21,145 bases of DNA from JBEKTY01 sp049515555 (GCA_049515555.1 JBEKTY010000144.1:1-21145), one strand, 5' to 3'. Positions 1-7,539 are shown, numbered from the stretch's first letter. The notes: generated from the letters alone by a model not told the origin. Numbers and translations: made by a program.

Positions 1-1
1 A

Positions 2-100
2 CTGAAGAACAACCATACGTTGAAGGTCGGTGTGAAGAACAAGCGTCTCGCCGCCGGTTGGGATGACTCCTACCTGGAACAAGTGCTCTTCGGACAATGA
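2..100 (+). CDS. C-terminal end of an unidentified gene (5' end outside window)
   Basis: An open frame runs from the window edge to a TGA at 98-100 and gives 32 residues ending in SYLEQVLFGQ. Most third codon positions are G or C, as in the clearly coding genes of this window, so this is probably the real tail of a plus-strand gene. The piece is lysine/asparagine-rich at first and ends in an amphipathic stretch. I do not recognise the family. A longer open frame starting at 63 overlaps it but has no protein-like character. Confidence 0.45.
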   Translation: MKNNHTLKVGVKNKRLAAGWDDSYLEQVLFGQ

Positions 101-236
101 TTTATGGTGCAATCGCCCTGGACTAGGTGGCCACCCGGGCAACCGTCCCGAATCAAGCATTGTGGAGGTAGCTCCCCCGCAACTTCCAGGGAAGCACACC
201 CAATCGCATCAATATAGCCGCAACCGGCCAGAGAGC

Positions 237-611
237 CTACCGCCCCGCTGCCAAAGCCTCGCTGGCAGCGTTCTGCTCAAGCACAGCGCGATATTCCGCC
301 CAGTGGCGGACGAGGACCCCAAACAGGACCACTTGGGCCGATACCAGACGCTGGAGAACGGTTCCGCGAACCACATCCCCGGCATGCCTCGGCGGGAAAT
401 TCGGCCGTGCGACGTTGCGGTACCAGTTTGCTGGATTCACCCCCATAAGCATGTAGCGACAAAAATCGGCCGCCCAGGCCGCGTGTTCCGCGTTTTCGCA
501 ATGCCCGATCGTTACGTCCTTGCCCCGATGCCGGAGCTTGACGAGCCACTTGCCCGCGTGTCGGGTGACGCCCGCGTAGCGCTGGCATGGTTGCCCTGCA
601 ATCACCATCAT
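237..611 (-). CDS. Small stand-alone AP2-like DNA-binding domain protein
   Basis: Protein of 124 aa. Residues about 12-73 read as an AP2/ERF-type fold: Y12-x-G14-V15 opens it, G20-K21-W22 and a basic R27-x-R29-G30-K31 strand follow, then the alanine-rich amphipathic helix (AEHAAWAADF, 41-50) and the closing N71-F72-P73. In this fold a three-stranded sheet contacts DNA. The rest (75-124) looks helical and is unrecognised; no nuclease domain is attached. The start is the first of two adjacent ATGs, with GAGGAG 5 nt upstream. GC-rich third positions support coding. In bacteria AP2 domains mostly occur in HNH homing endonucleases and phage or mobile-element proteins, and an HNH gene lies 3.4 kb away. 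The DNA-binding role is inferred from the fold; the target is unknown. Confidence 0.72.
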   Translation of the reverse strand: MMVIAGQPCQRYAGVTRHAGKWLVKLRHRGKDVTIGHCENAEHAAWAADFCRYMLMGVNPANWYRNVARPNFPPRHAGDVVRGTVLQRLVSAQVVLFGVLVRHWAEYRAVLEQNAASEALAAGR

Positions 612-772
612 GGTCTCTCCTCGTTTCCGATCAAGCCTGGGACGTGGCCGGAAGGCAGGAACGGCAACCCCCGACAGGTCCGCTTGGCCGGGGCGCTTGC
701 AATCGCCGTCAGCCGTTCCGATGCCCGTATTTTACCACAGTGCGGCTGATTCCTTAACGGGTAAGCAAGATG

Positions 773-789
773 TTTCTTGAAACAAGAAA
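773..789. repeat. A/T-rich inverted repeat TTTCTTG-AAA-CAAGAAA
   Basis: Perfect 7-bp arms around an AAA loop. It is unusually A/T-rich for this DNA and lies about 160 bp upstream of the AP2-like gene's start. It could be an operator or a weak hairpin; nothing in the sequence decides between them. Confidence 0.4.
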
Positions 790-894
790 ACGCGGTAGCG
801 GCCGGCCAGACTGATTCGCAGGATTTTGGCCGACGCGGCTTTTTCGACAAAGTAACGTTCTCTGACTTAACTCCGGCTGTGCCGCTTCAATGCG

Positions 895-917
895 TCGGTC
901 AATGTGACCGAAGCAGG
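895..917 (+). repeat. Palindromic repeat motif, copy 1
   Basis: Palindromic core TCGGTCA-ATG-TGACCGA (7-bp arms, 3-nt loop), then A and GCAGG. The same 23-nt motif with two substitutions recurs in the same orientation at 3804-3826, so the pair brackets the transglutaminase-like gene. It could be a regulator's operator or a dispersed intergenic repeat. Confidence 0.55.
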
Positions 918-926
918 TTAGTCCAT

Positions 927-957
927 CCACCGTCACTCCGAGAAAACGGTGGTTTTT
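927..957 (+). terminator. Rho-independent-type terminator with no obvious upstream gene
   Basis: Stem CCACCGT (927-933) pairs with ACGGTGG (946-952) across a 12-nt loop, and five T follow (953-957), so it works on the plus strand. No plus-strand gene ends nearby. It could end a short non-coding RNA begun after 612, or act as an attenuator in a long leader of the gene starting at 1228. Confidence 0.45.
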
Positions 958-1019
958 CAAGGCGGATCACGTCCGACGACTCCCCGGCACTGGCACTGGT
1001 GTGCTGGCGACCTCACGCA

Positions 1020-1052
1020 GGCAAGTGCGTCGGTGTGCCACCGACACTTGCC
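1020..1052 (+). repeat. Long two-part hairpin
   Basis: Outer arms GGCAAGTG (1020-1027) and CACTTGCC (1045-1052) pair perfectly over 8 bp. After a 2-nt bulge (1028-1029), inner arms TCGGTG (1030-1035) and CACCGA (1039-1044) pair over 6 bp around a TGC loop. No T-run follows, so it is not a classic terminator. It resembles REP-like intergenic repeat units. Confidence 0.5.
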
Positions 1053-1227
1053 GTCGATACCAGAACCGAGCGGGGGCGGCCACCGGCCAAGACATCAGAG
1101 AAGTCGAGCCTGCCGGCCCCGCTCAGAATTGCAGGCGGGCTGCCGCGTTATTAAACTACGGGGTGGCGCAGCCGCGCTTGCCGCAATCGGTCGAACCGCG
1201 TCTCCAAGACCATTAGGAGAAAATGCC

Positions 1228-3699
1228 ATGCAAGTGATCTTCACCCTCATCTCGGCAGCCCTGCTGCAAGCCTCCCCGGGCGTGGCCCTGCAGCCGTGGG
1301 CCTCCAAAACCCTGCCCGGCGACATCGCCAAGAGCCACGTCGAAGAGATCTCCCAGACGGAGCACACCTACACCGTCGTCCACGGCGGCACCGTCGACGG
1401 CGAGTGCTGCCGCACGCCGATGGGCTGCGGCATCAACCGGGAAGGCGTTATCGACCAGAGCTGGCAGTCCAACCGCGCCGTGCGGATGGAAAACGTGGGC
1501 CAGACCGATCTGATCAATCCCTGGCTCTCCAACGGGCGGAACAACTTCCGCACCCTCGATGAGATCGTGGCCTCGGCCGTCACCCCCGGGATGAGCGACA
1601 AGGAGAAGGCCATGGCCCTCTGGTTCCAACAGGTCTCGCATCGCTTCCACCGCGGCGGCTACGGCGCCAACCTCGGCGACCCGGTGCTGGTCTTCAACAT
1701 CTACGGAGCCAACGTCTGCGGGAACGACGCCCTGATCATGGGCGCTTATTGGCAGAAAGTGGGACTCAAAAGCGCCCCGGTCCGCCTCGTGTCGCACGCC
1801 ATCGCCCAGGTGGCGTACGACGGCGGCTGGCACGTGATGGACGGCGACCTCGACAGCTTCTTCCTCCTCCGCGACAACGAGACGCTGGCCAGCGACCGGG
1901 AATTGGCCCGCGACCACGACCTGATCAAGCGGGCCCACACCTACGGCGTCACGCTGGCCGACACACGCCGCATCGATGAGGCGTATGCGGCCATGTTCGT
2001 TTGTGAAGACCCGGTCACGGGCGACCGCGCCAGCCAGCCGAAGTCGACCATGAACATGACGCTCCGGCCGGGCGAGGCCCTGGTCTGGCGCTGGGGCCAC
2101 CTCACTCCGACCAAGTACAGTTGGCGGTCGTCGGTGCAGCCCGACTACCCCGACACCGTCTGCAACGGCCTCTGGGAATACCGGCCGGACTTCAGCAACG
2201 ACCTCTGGAGGAAAGGCGCAACCACGATCGAGAACATCGTCGGCGGTTCGGACGGGCTTAGAGCCGAAGAAGGCAAGACGGGGACGATCATCTGGACGAT
2301 GCGGAGCCCCTACATCTTCGTCGGCGGGCGATTCGAGGTGGAAGGCAACGGAGCCGTGTTGGCTGTCTCAGAGGACGGCAAGAAGTGGGTGGACGCGAGG
2401 GAAAGAGTGGAGTACTGGTTCTTCACGAACTGGGGACCGCAACGCTTCCGCTATCAGCTCCGCTGCCAACTCTCCGGCGCCGCCCGGCTCAAGCGACTGG
2501 CGATGATCAACGATCTGCAAATGGCCCTGCTGGCGCTGCCCGAGATGATCGTCGGCAAGAACGCGTTCACCTATTCCGACCAGTCTCCCGGGGAGCGGAA
2601 AGTGCGGATCACCCATGAGTGGGCGGAGCGCGCGGCCCGCAGGCCGCCGCCGCCCGACGTGGTTTACCCGCCCGACGCCGGTCATGCCGAGGGCACCGAT
2701 CTGGTTTTCCGCTGGAACGTCCCCCAAGGGGCGGAGGGAGATAAAATCGCGGACTACCTCTTCGTGCTCGCCGATCGCGCGGACATGAAATGGCCGCTCT
2801 CGACCAACTTCTACAAGCTCATCTCCCGCACCGCGGACAAGGGCAAACCGCAATACACGCTGCCTTCGGCCGGCCTGCTCACGCCGGACAAGCAATACTA
2901 CTGGCATGTGCGGGCGAAGAACGAAAAAGGCGTCTGGGGGCCGTGGAGCAAGACGTTGAGCTTCACGTCCCGGGGGCCGGCCTATCCTTTGGACGTGACT
3001 CTTGATTTCGACCGCGACAAGGGCATGGGGACCCTCAAGTGGAAGCCCAATCCGGTCGGCCGGCGGCCCGCGAAGTACCGTCTTTACGGCAGCGACGAGA
3101 AGGGCTTTTCCGTGAGCGACGTTCCGTACATCGTCGCCGTCGGCATCTCGAAGGAGCTTTCGCCGCAGTTCTCGGCGAACTTCATCGCCGAAACTGCGGC
3201 GACGGAACTGCCGGTCCTGGGCAGCGAGGTGAATCTGTCCGCAGCCAACAAGACCTACTACCGCGTGGTGGCGGTGGATGCAGAGGGCAAGCGGAGCGGA
3301 CCGTCGGACTATGCCACCGCGCCCCGCCCGGTGATCTACAGCAAGGCGGCGTTGCAGGCCAAGGTGGGCGCGGAATACCGCGGCCAAGTCTCCGCCAATC
3401 GCTCCCTGGGCGACCTGCGGAAGCGCAACCCGGAGGTCGCCAACTTCTGGGACATCGAGCATCCCAGGTATACCTTGAAGGGACCGAGCTGGCTCAAGCT
3501 GGACGCGGACACGGGCGCGCTCTCGGGCACGCCCGATCGAGCAGGGGAATTCAAGGTGGAAGTCACTGCCACCATCGACCGGCAGGTGCGGAAGCTGGAT
3601 GAGGGCGTGCTGGGTTGGGGCAATGAGAAAGTCCTCTCCACTTTCACGGAGCGGGTCGGCAGCGCCACCCAGCGGTTCGTCATTGAAGTCAGCCTGTAG
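1228..3699 (+). CDS. Exported transglutaminase-like protein with FN3-like and Ig-like domains
   Basis: Protein of 823 aa from the ATG at 1228, chosen because AGGAGA lies 7 nt upstream and a signal peptide follows at once (MQVIFTLISAALLQASPGVA). The frame stays open back to 949, but that part is not protein-like. Around 120-220 is a transglutaminase-like core: C164 (ANVCGND), H190 (SHAIAQV) and D205 in GGWHVMD match the Cys-His-Asp triad and the usual H-x10-W-x3-D spacing. Residues about 475-580 and 580-697 look like fibronectin type III repeats (YYWHVRAKNEKGVWGPWS; YYRVVAVDAEGKRSGPS). The end, about 698-823, is a putative Ig domain (GPSWLKLDADTGALSGTP). It probably acts outside the cytoplasm on proteins or cell-surface material; protease versus cross-linker cannot be decided. 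Confidence 0.8.
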   Translation: MQVIFTLISAALLQASPGVALQPWASKTLPGDIAKSHVEEISQTEHTYTVVHGGTVDGECCRTPMGCGINREGVIDQSWQSNRAVRMENVGQTDLINPWLSNGRNNFRTLDEIVASAVTPGMSDKEKAMALWFQQVSHRFHRGGYGANLGDPVLVFNIYGANVCGNDALIMGAYWQKVGLKSAPVRLVSHAIAQVAYDGGWHVMDGDLDSFFLLRDNETLASDRELARDHDLIKRAHTYGVTLADTRRIDEAYAAMFVCEDPVTGDRASQPKSTMNMTLRPGEALVWRWGHLTPTKYSWRSSVQPDYPDTVCNGLWEYRPDFSNDLWRKGATTIENIVGGSDGLRAEEGKTGTIIWTMRSPYIFVGGRFEVEGNGAVLAVSEDGKKWVDARERVEYWFFTNWGPQRFRYQLRCQLSGAARLKRLAMINDLQMALLALPEMIVGKNAFTYSDQSPGERKVRITHEWAERAARRPPPPDVVYPPDAGHAEGTDLVFRWNVPQGAEGDKIADYLFVLADRADMKWPLSTNFYKLISRTADKGKPQYTLPSAGLLTPDKQYYWHVRAKNEKGVWGPWSKTLSFTSRGPAYPLDVTLDFDRDKGMGTLKWKPNPVGRRPAKYRLYGSDEKGFSVSDVPYIVAVGISKELSPQFSANFIAETAATELPVLGSEVNLSAANKTYYRVVAVDAEGKRSGPSDYATAPRPVIYSKAALQAKVGAEYRGQVSANRSLGDLRKRNPEVANFWDIEHPRYTLKGPSWLKLDADTGALSGTPDRAGEFKVEVTATIDRQVRKLDEGVLGWGNEKVLSTFTERVGSATQRFVIEVSL

Positions 3700-3803
3700 A
3701 GTGATCTCCGTAGGCAAGTATACGCCCGTGTGCCGCGAGCAACTGTCGCGGCGGCTCTTGGCGGGCATGGAAGCGGCGATTGCCGCCATCGGTGGGACAC
3801 ACA

Positions 3804-3826
3804 TCGGTCGATGTGACCGATGCAGG
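3804..3826 (+). repeat. Palindromic repeat motif, copy 2
   Basis: Core CATCGGTC-GATGT-GACCGATG (8-bp arms, 3802-3822), then CAGG. It matches copy 1 at 21 of 23 positions in the same orientation. It lies between the transglutaminase-like gene and the HNH gene, 144 bp before the HNH start. Just downstream is a 9-bp tandem repeat (TGCGAGTTC twice, about 3879-3896). Confidence 0.55.
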
Positions 3827-3969
3827 CGCCCCTTCGGCCGCAGTGTGCTGTTGCCCGAATTGCGCTGTTTTTGTCCGTTGCGAGTTCTGCGAGTTCTGGG
3901 GTGCGAACGCGCGCCGAAACAGCTATAAGGGAGCCTACCCCCACAAGACCAAATCGTCGGGAGGAATTG

Positions 3970-4494
3970 ATGGGAAAGCCGAGTGTGCCGACGGAGAAGC
4001 GTTTATTCGCGGTTTCGGGCAATCGCTGCGCCTTCCGACGATGCCGCCAGCCGCTAGTCGACGAGTCAACCGGCAAGGTCACGCCCCGCATCTGCCACAT
4101 CAAGGGTAACAAACCCACGTCGAAACGATACGACCCGTCACAGACCGAAGACGAGCGGCAAGGGTTCGACAACTTGATTCTGACGTGTCCCATTCACCAT
4201 GACGTTATCGACGCCGACGACGTGACGTTCACTGTGGCAGCTCTCCGAACTCTCAAGTCGGAGCACGAGGCGAAGTACCGTGATCAGTCACCACCTGGCA
4301 CCCGAGCCGAGGAATTGTTCCTTGCGAACGTCGTCGTGGATGTTAGCGATGGCTCGATCATCCTCTCGGCTAACCAGTCTGTCGGACAGATCGCCCACAT
4401 CATCCACAACAACTACGGCACTGCTCCGCAGCCCCAGTCCGCATTCCGTGTCGAGTTGGCCAGACGGCATCTCGCCGATGTTGACGATACCTGA
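3970..4494 (+). CDS. HNH endonuclease-like protein
   Basis: Protein of 174 aa. The ATG at 3970 has GGGAGGAA just upstream; the frame is open to 3820 but that part is not protein-like. The HNH signature fills residues 18-85: zinc-knuckle cysteines C20-x4-C25, the expected catalytic H43 in RICHIKG, N68 in the FDNLILTCPIHH box, C73 with H76/H77, and D81. All the residues expected of an active ββα-metal nuclease are present. Residues about 115-174 form an unassigned tail with a hydrophobic strand (LFLANVVVDV) and IAHIIHNNYG, which might bring partners or DNA together. No restriction methylase, integrase or phage gene is adjacent, so it is an orphan of unknown target. Stand-alone HNH proteins are common in mobile elements and defence loci. 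Confidence 0.75.
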   Translation: MGKPSVPTEKRLFAVSGNRCAFRRCRQPLVDESTGKVTPRICHIKGNKPTSKRYDPSQTEDERQGFDNLILTCPIHHDVIDADDVTFTVAALRTLKSEHEAKYRDQSPPGTRAEELFLANVVVDVSDGSIILSANQSVGQIAHIIHNNYGTAPQPQSAFRVELARRHLADVDDT

Positions 4495-4495
4495 G

Positions 4496-4515
4496 CCAAG
4501 GAAACAGACACTTGG
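4496..4515. terminator. Weak hairpin between convergent genes
   Basis: CCAAG (4496-4500) pairs with CTTGG (4511-4515) across 10 nt. It fills the 23-nt gap between the HNH stop and the stop of the minus-strand URO-D gene, where a shared terminator would be expected. No T-run is present, so the call rests on position. Confidence 0.25.
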
Positions 4516-4517
4516 GG

Positions 4518-5714
4518 CTACTGACCAGGCAAGGGATACCGGCCATGCATTTCCGCCAGCCGCACCATGCGTTGCAGCCGCGCCGGCGAAACGCCCGGCG
4601 CGACGGAACAGGCCGAAGAAAGGATATAGCCCGACTTGGGCCCGCCAATGCGGAGCCGCTCGCGGACGGCCTGGTCGAAGGTCACATCGTCGGCGCGAAG
4701 CATCTCATTGACCGCGTCGAGGTTGCCCTTGAAGAAGCAACGCTCTCCATATCGGGATTTGGCGACGGTGAGGTCAACGGTGCCCAGCGGTGGTGGATCG
4801 AGCGTGTCGAGGCCGTCGATGCCCGTGGCGAGCATCAGGTCGAGCCGGTCGCCGATCGCCCCGCAGGTGTGGGTATAGACGAGTTGCTGCTCGGCATGGG
4901 CCCTGGCCGCAAGGCGGGCTTCGTAAGGCAGTACGAACTCCTCATACATCCGGCGGCTGACGAACCCCGCCCCCGCAAACGCGGAACTGATGAGAATCGC
5001 GTCCGGCTGGCAGGCGGCGTATAGCGTCAACTGCGTCTCGACGATTCGCGTGAAACGCTCCAGCATCGCGTGGCACGTCTGCGGCGCTTCCACCAGCGCT
5101 ATGAGCGCCTGCTCATAGGAAAAGAACTCCAGCAAGTGCGTAAACGGTGAGAAGACCTCGACGTGGACCGACGCCTCGGGGCAGAGGTCCCGGGCGTAAC
5201 GCACTGCGCCGCCGAACCATTCCGGATACGCCCCCGGGTCGGTCAAATCGGCCTCCGGCGGAATGTCCCATAACGACGGCGCATGAAAAGTGTTCCACAC
5301 ATAACCGGGCAGGCGGTAGATGGCCGGGTCATTGACATCGACGCTCGTGTAATCCGCGCGGGGCAGCGGTCCGCCATAGGCGGTGAAGGTGTGGGGATTG
5401 TCATCCCGCGGCACCAGCGTCACCAGGCCACCGCGCCAGACAAGCCGCTCGCCCGCGGCGGTCTGCTCAGTGGAGGCCAAATAGTCGCGCCAGTTGGCCG
5501 GCCGTCCCGGCAGATTCAGCAAGAAGCCGTCGTGCCCGTAACGCCCGCAGAACTCCGCCAGGGTCTCGACGAAGATCCGGCTGTCGAACCAGATCTCCGC
5601 CGGTCGTCGGTCACTGTGGAGGAAATAATGTCCCAGTGCCAACTGGCACATCACCGGGACGCGGTCGGGCATCTCATGCCGCATCGCCGCCGCCACACGC
5701 GCACGCGAATTCAT
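4518..5714 (-). CDS. Uroporphyrinogen decarboxylase (URO-D) superfamily protein, corrinoid methyltransferase-like
   Basis: Protein of 398 aa, close to the usual URO-D length. The N-terminus (SRARVAAAMRHEMPDRVPV) is typical of the MtaA/MtbA/CmuA-like branch. It has the zinc motif of methyl-corrinoid:thiol methyltransferases, H282-x-C284 (YTHTCGAIG), and a distal C369 (SSACSVAPGVSP), which true heme-pathway HemE lacks. The TIM-barrel pattern continues in GIDGLDTLDPPP and FFKGNLDA. It therefore probably moves a methyl group or handles a one-carbon substrate in the cytoplasm rather than making coproporphyrinogen. No corrinoid protein or MtaB-type partner lies in the window, so the substrate is unknown. 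Start: ATG at 5714 with AAAGGA about 11 nt upstream. The nearest upstream gene is about 600 bp away, so it has its own promoter. Confidence 0.82.
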   Translation of the reverse strand: MNSRARVAAAMRHEMPDRVPVMCQLALGHYFLHSDRRPAEIWFDSRIFVETLAEFCGRYGHDGFLLNLPGRPANWRDYLASTEQTAAGERLVWRGGLVTLVPRDDNPHTFTAYGGPLPRADYTSVDVNDPAIYRLPGYVWNTFHAPSLWDIPPEADLTDPGAYPEWFGGAVRYARDLCPEASVHVEVFSPFTHLLEFFSYEQALIALVEAPQTCHAMLERFTRIVETQLTLYAACQPDAILISSAFAGAGFVSRRMYEEFVLPYEARLAARAHAEQQLVYTHTCGAIGDRLDLMLATGIDGLDTLDPPPLGTVDLTVAKSRYGERCFFKGNLDAVNEMLRADDVTFDQAVRERLRIGGPKSGYILSSACSVAPGVSPARLQRMVRLAEMHGRYPLPGQ

Positions 5715-6293
5715 GGCGACCGCAGTCCTTTCTCACGAAACACATTCCGGAAAAGGGATGATTCGATGCGACGCCTCCGCGCCCAACGAAGAAGACACGT
5801 TGCCGGGCCGATCAGCATGCCAGTAATTGCACCATGCATGGCCAGGGGCTGTCAAGTGCGGCACAGGGACCGCCGCATCGGCCACCTTGGCACCAGCGGC
5901 CAACGATCGACCTGCTACAACAGAGCCGGTCCCAGGGCCAGAGCCTGACTGCGGCCCACCCAGCCGCCATTGCCAGGAAAAATATTGGGGGGTTAGTCGT
6001 GGGTTGGCCGTCCCGTGGGTCAGACTGCGGCGACCGGGGTGCTGCGGGCACGGCGTGCGGATTTGGCGGGCCGGGTGCAGTCAACCTTCGCCAGCCTTGC
6101 CCGACCGGAACTAACTCTGTAGAGAGAAGCAACTTGTGGTGCCGGAAATGCTTGGAGGCACAATCTGGTGGGGGTAGAATCGGGGCTTTCACGTCCGGTG
6201 GAGTAAAAGGATGACCGAACCGACCGTGCGAGAACCCAGGCAAATTCGCCAGGATTGCGCCCGATTGAGACCACTGGTTGAGGCATAAGGCCA
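5715..6293. other. Gene-free stretch upstream of the URO-D gene
   Basis: 579 bp without a supportable gene. It must hold the minus-strand promoter for the URO-D gene, but I cannot point to clear boxes. A 160-codon minus-strand frame (5812-6294) crosses it; its proline-, cysteine- and tryptophan-rich composition and lack of a ribosome binding site argue against coding. The DNA may be decayed or may carry repeats found elsewhere in the genome. Confidence 0.4.
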
Positions 6294-6464
6294 ATGAACC
6301 TGAGACCCGCTATCCTTGCCGCCTTCGGCCGTGATGATCTGAAACGGATTGTGGACGACCTGGATATCCTACAAAGCTCGTCACGTTATTTCTCGGTAAC
6401 CATAAGTTTGCTTGCGCCGTGCGCGTGGGATGTGTGCAGATGGCAGGCGACATCCGCTCATTGA
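6294..6464 (+). pseudogene. Short orphan ORF, possible truncated gene start
   Basis: A 56-codon frame starts at ATG 6294 with AAGG a few bases upstream. The first ~27 residues look like a real helical protein start (MNLRPAILAAFGRDDLKRIV, then DDLDI). After that the composition loses protein character and a stop comes soon. The simplest reading is the N-terminal remnant of a gene whose remainder was deleted or replaced. I do not recognise the family. Confidence 0.3.
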
Positions 6465-6558
6465 CAATTCCGAGTTTCTGCGGCATACTGCGAATTTGAG
6501 GACATGAAGGCACGGCAACCGGGTGGGCAACGCGCCTGATGGCGAGGGAGGGTGGATG

Positions 6559-7383
6559 ATGGGAATCGCTCGTGGCACCATTGTCCTGCTGGGCACTTGG
6601 CTCGCGGTCGCCGTGGTCTTTGGGCAGGAAGAGGGAGCGGGGCGTCGGCACGGCAACTACGCTCCGCAGGAAGCCGGTCCCGCCCGGCTGGCACGTGTGG
6701 TAGAATTCCTGCGCCGGTTGGATACCAACGGCAACGGAATGATCGAGGAGGAGGAGGCGACCGGGTTTCAGCGGCAGGTTCTGGAACGGGTCCTCAGCCG
6801 GAACGGCATTAAGGTAAAGTTTCCCATCTCGATCGAGCAGGTGATGCAGGCAACGACCAGCGCCGCCCGCAGTGAGGGCAATGCCGCGACGGGCGGCGGT
6901 TTACCGCTGGCCGTGGTTGGAGTCGGGCCCGCGCCCAGACCGCCGACGGCCGGCGCGGGGCAGGTCGCCGGGGTTGGCGGCACCGAGTTGCAGCCGCCCG
7001 TCCCCGGCTCCGGCGCGCCGCCCGGCAACGTGGCCGAGCCGCCAGTGGGGGCCGCTTCGACCACCGCGCCGGTTAATCCGCCGGACATATCCCCTTCCTC
7101 GAATTCGGGCGAATCGGCCCCGGGCAAGGCGCTGGTGCGCAAGTCGGGGCGATTTCTCACTGCCAAGGAGCGTCTGCCCCAGGGCTTGCCCGACTGGTTC
7201 ATTCAGAAGGATGCCGACGGCGACGGCCAGATCTCCATGGCCGAGTTTGCTAGTGAGTGGACGCCGGAAAAAGTCAGGGAGTTCGAGTCCTACGACCGCA
7301 ACCACGACGGCTTCATTACGGCCTCCGAGTGCCTGCAGACCGAGAAGGAGAAGCGATCGGCGTCGCGGCGACTGAAGCCATAG
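6559..7383 (+). CDS. Secreted EF-hand protein with a Pro/Ala/Gly-rich linker
   Basis: Protein of 274 aa from the second of two adjacent ATGs (6556, 6559); GGAGG at 6547-6551 sits 7 nt from the latter. The frame also has a GTG at 6523 that would add a poor N-terminus. Residues 1-22 are a signal peptide (GTIVLLGTWLAVAVVFGQ). Three calcium-binding loops are visible: D55-TNGNGMIEEEE, D218-ADGDGQISMAEF and D246-RNHDGFITASE, each with acidic or oxygen ligands at positions 1, 3, 5 and 12. Residues about 100-200 are a low-complexity Pro/Gly/Ala linker joining the first loop to the C-terminal pair. Such exported calmodulin-like proteins are frequent in planctomycetes. Calcium-dependent folding or binding is likely; the partner is unknown. 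Confidence 0.78.
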   Translation: MGIARGTIVLLGTWLAVAVVFGQEEGAGRRHGNYAPQEAGPARLARVVEFLRRLDTNGNGMIEEEEATGFQRQVLERVLSRNGIKVKFPISIEQVMQATTSAARSEGNAATGGGLPLAVVGVGPAPRPPTAGAGQVAGVGGTELQPPVPGSGAPPGNVAEPPVGAASTTAPVNPPDISPSSNSGESAPGKALVRKSGRFLTAKERLPQGLPDWFIQKDADGDGQISMAEFASEWTPEKVREFESYDRNHDGFITASECLQTEKEKRSASRRLKP

Positions 7384-7398
7384 TGTGGAGGACCCGGA

Positions 7399-7539
7399 TT
7401 GTCTGCGGAAATTGCCGATATCCTGCTCCGCAAAAGACTTCTCGACGCCCAGCAGTTGACGATCGACAACAACGTGAGCGAGCGGACCCTTCGGCACCAA
7501 GCTAATTGGCAGAAAGAATTGGCTCTTTCTGGGCAGTGA
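7399..7539 (+). pseudogene. Gene start cut by IS66 debris (chimeric ORF)
   Basis: A TTG at 7399 has GGAGGA six nt upstream, only 15 nt after the EF-hand stop. The first 19 residues (LSAEIADILLRKRLLDAQQ) look like a real N-terminus and resemble the start of GspE/PilB-type ATPases, where a short helix with 'ILLR-x-GLLD-x-QQL' is common. From about 7456 the same frame runs straight into IS66 transposase sequence (IDNNVSERTLR), shifts out of the transposase frame and stops at 7537. I read it as the start of a lost gene, once in an operon with the EF-hand gene, broken by an insertion. The GspE resemblance is over a very short stretch. Confidence 0.35.

Larger units (their letters stand above)
612..1227. 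other. Gene-free divergent region rich in hairpins
   Basis: 616 bp separate the minus-strand AP2-like gene from the plus-strand transglutaminase-like gene, so both promoters should lie here. Several open frames cross it, but none has a ribosome binding site or recognisable protein. It holds an A/T-rich inverted repeat (773-789), a palindrome that recurs at 3804-3826 (copy here 895-917), a terminator-like hairpin (927-957) and a long two-part hairpin (1020-1052). I see no convincing sigma-70 promoter. Confidence 0.6.

Noticed and set aside
63..749. 228-codon plus-strand open frame
   Set aside because: It overlaps the AP2-like gene on the other strand, which has a good ribosome site and a domain; this frame has neither.
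990..1006. TGGCAC...TGC resembling a sigma-54 promoter
   Set aside because: The GG-to-GC spacing is 9 nt rather than the required 10.
2368..3804. 478-codon minus-strand open frame
   Set aside because: Antisense to the transglutaminase-like gene; Arg/His/Val-rich shadow composition and no recognisable motif.
5812..6294. 160-codon minus-strand open frame in an otherwise empty region
   Set aside because: No ribosome site and a Pro/Cys/Trp-rich composition unlike the real genes here; it may reflect a repeat rather than a gene.
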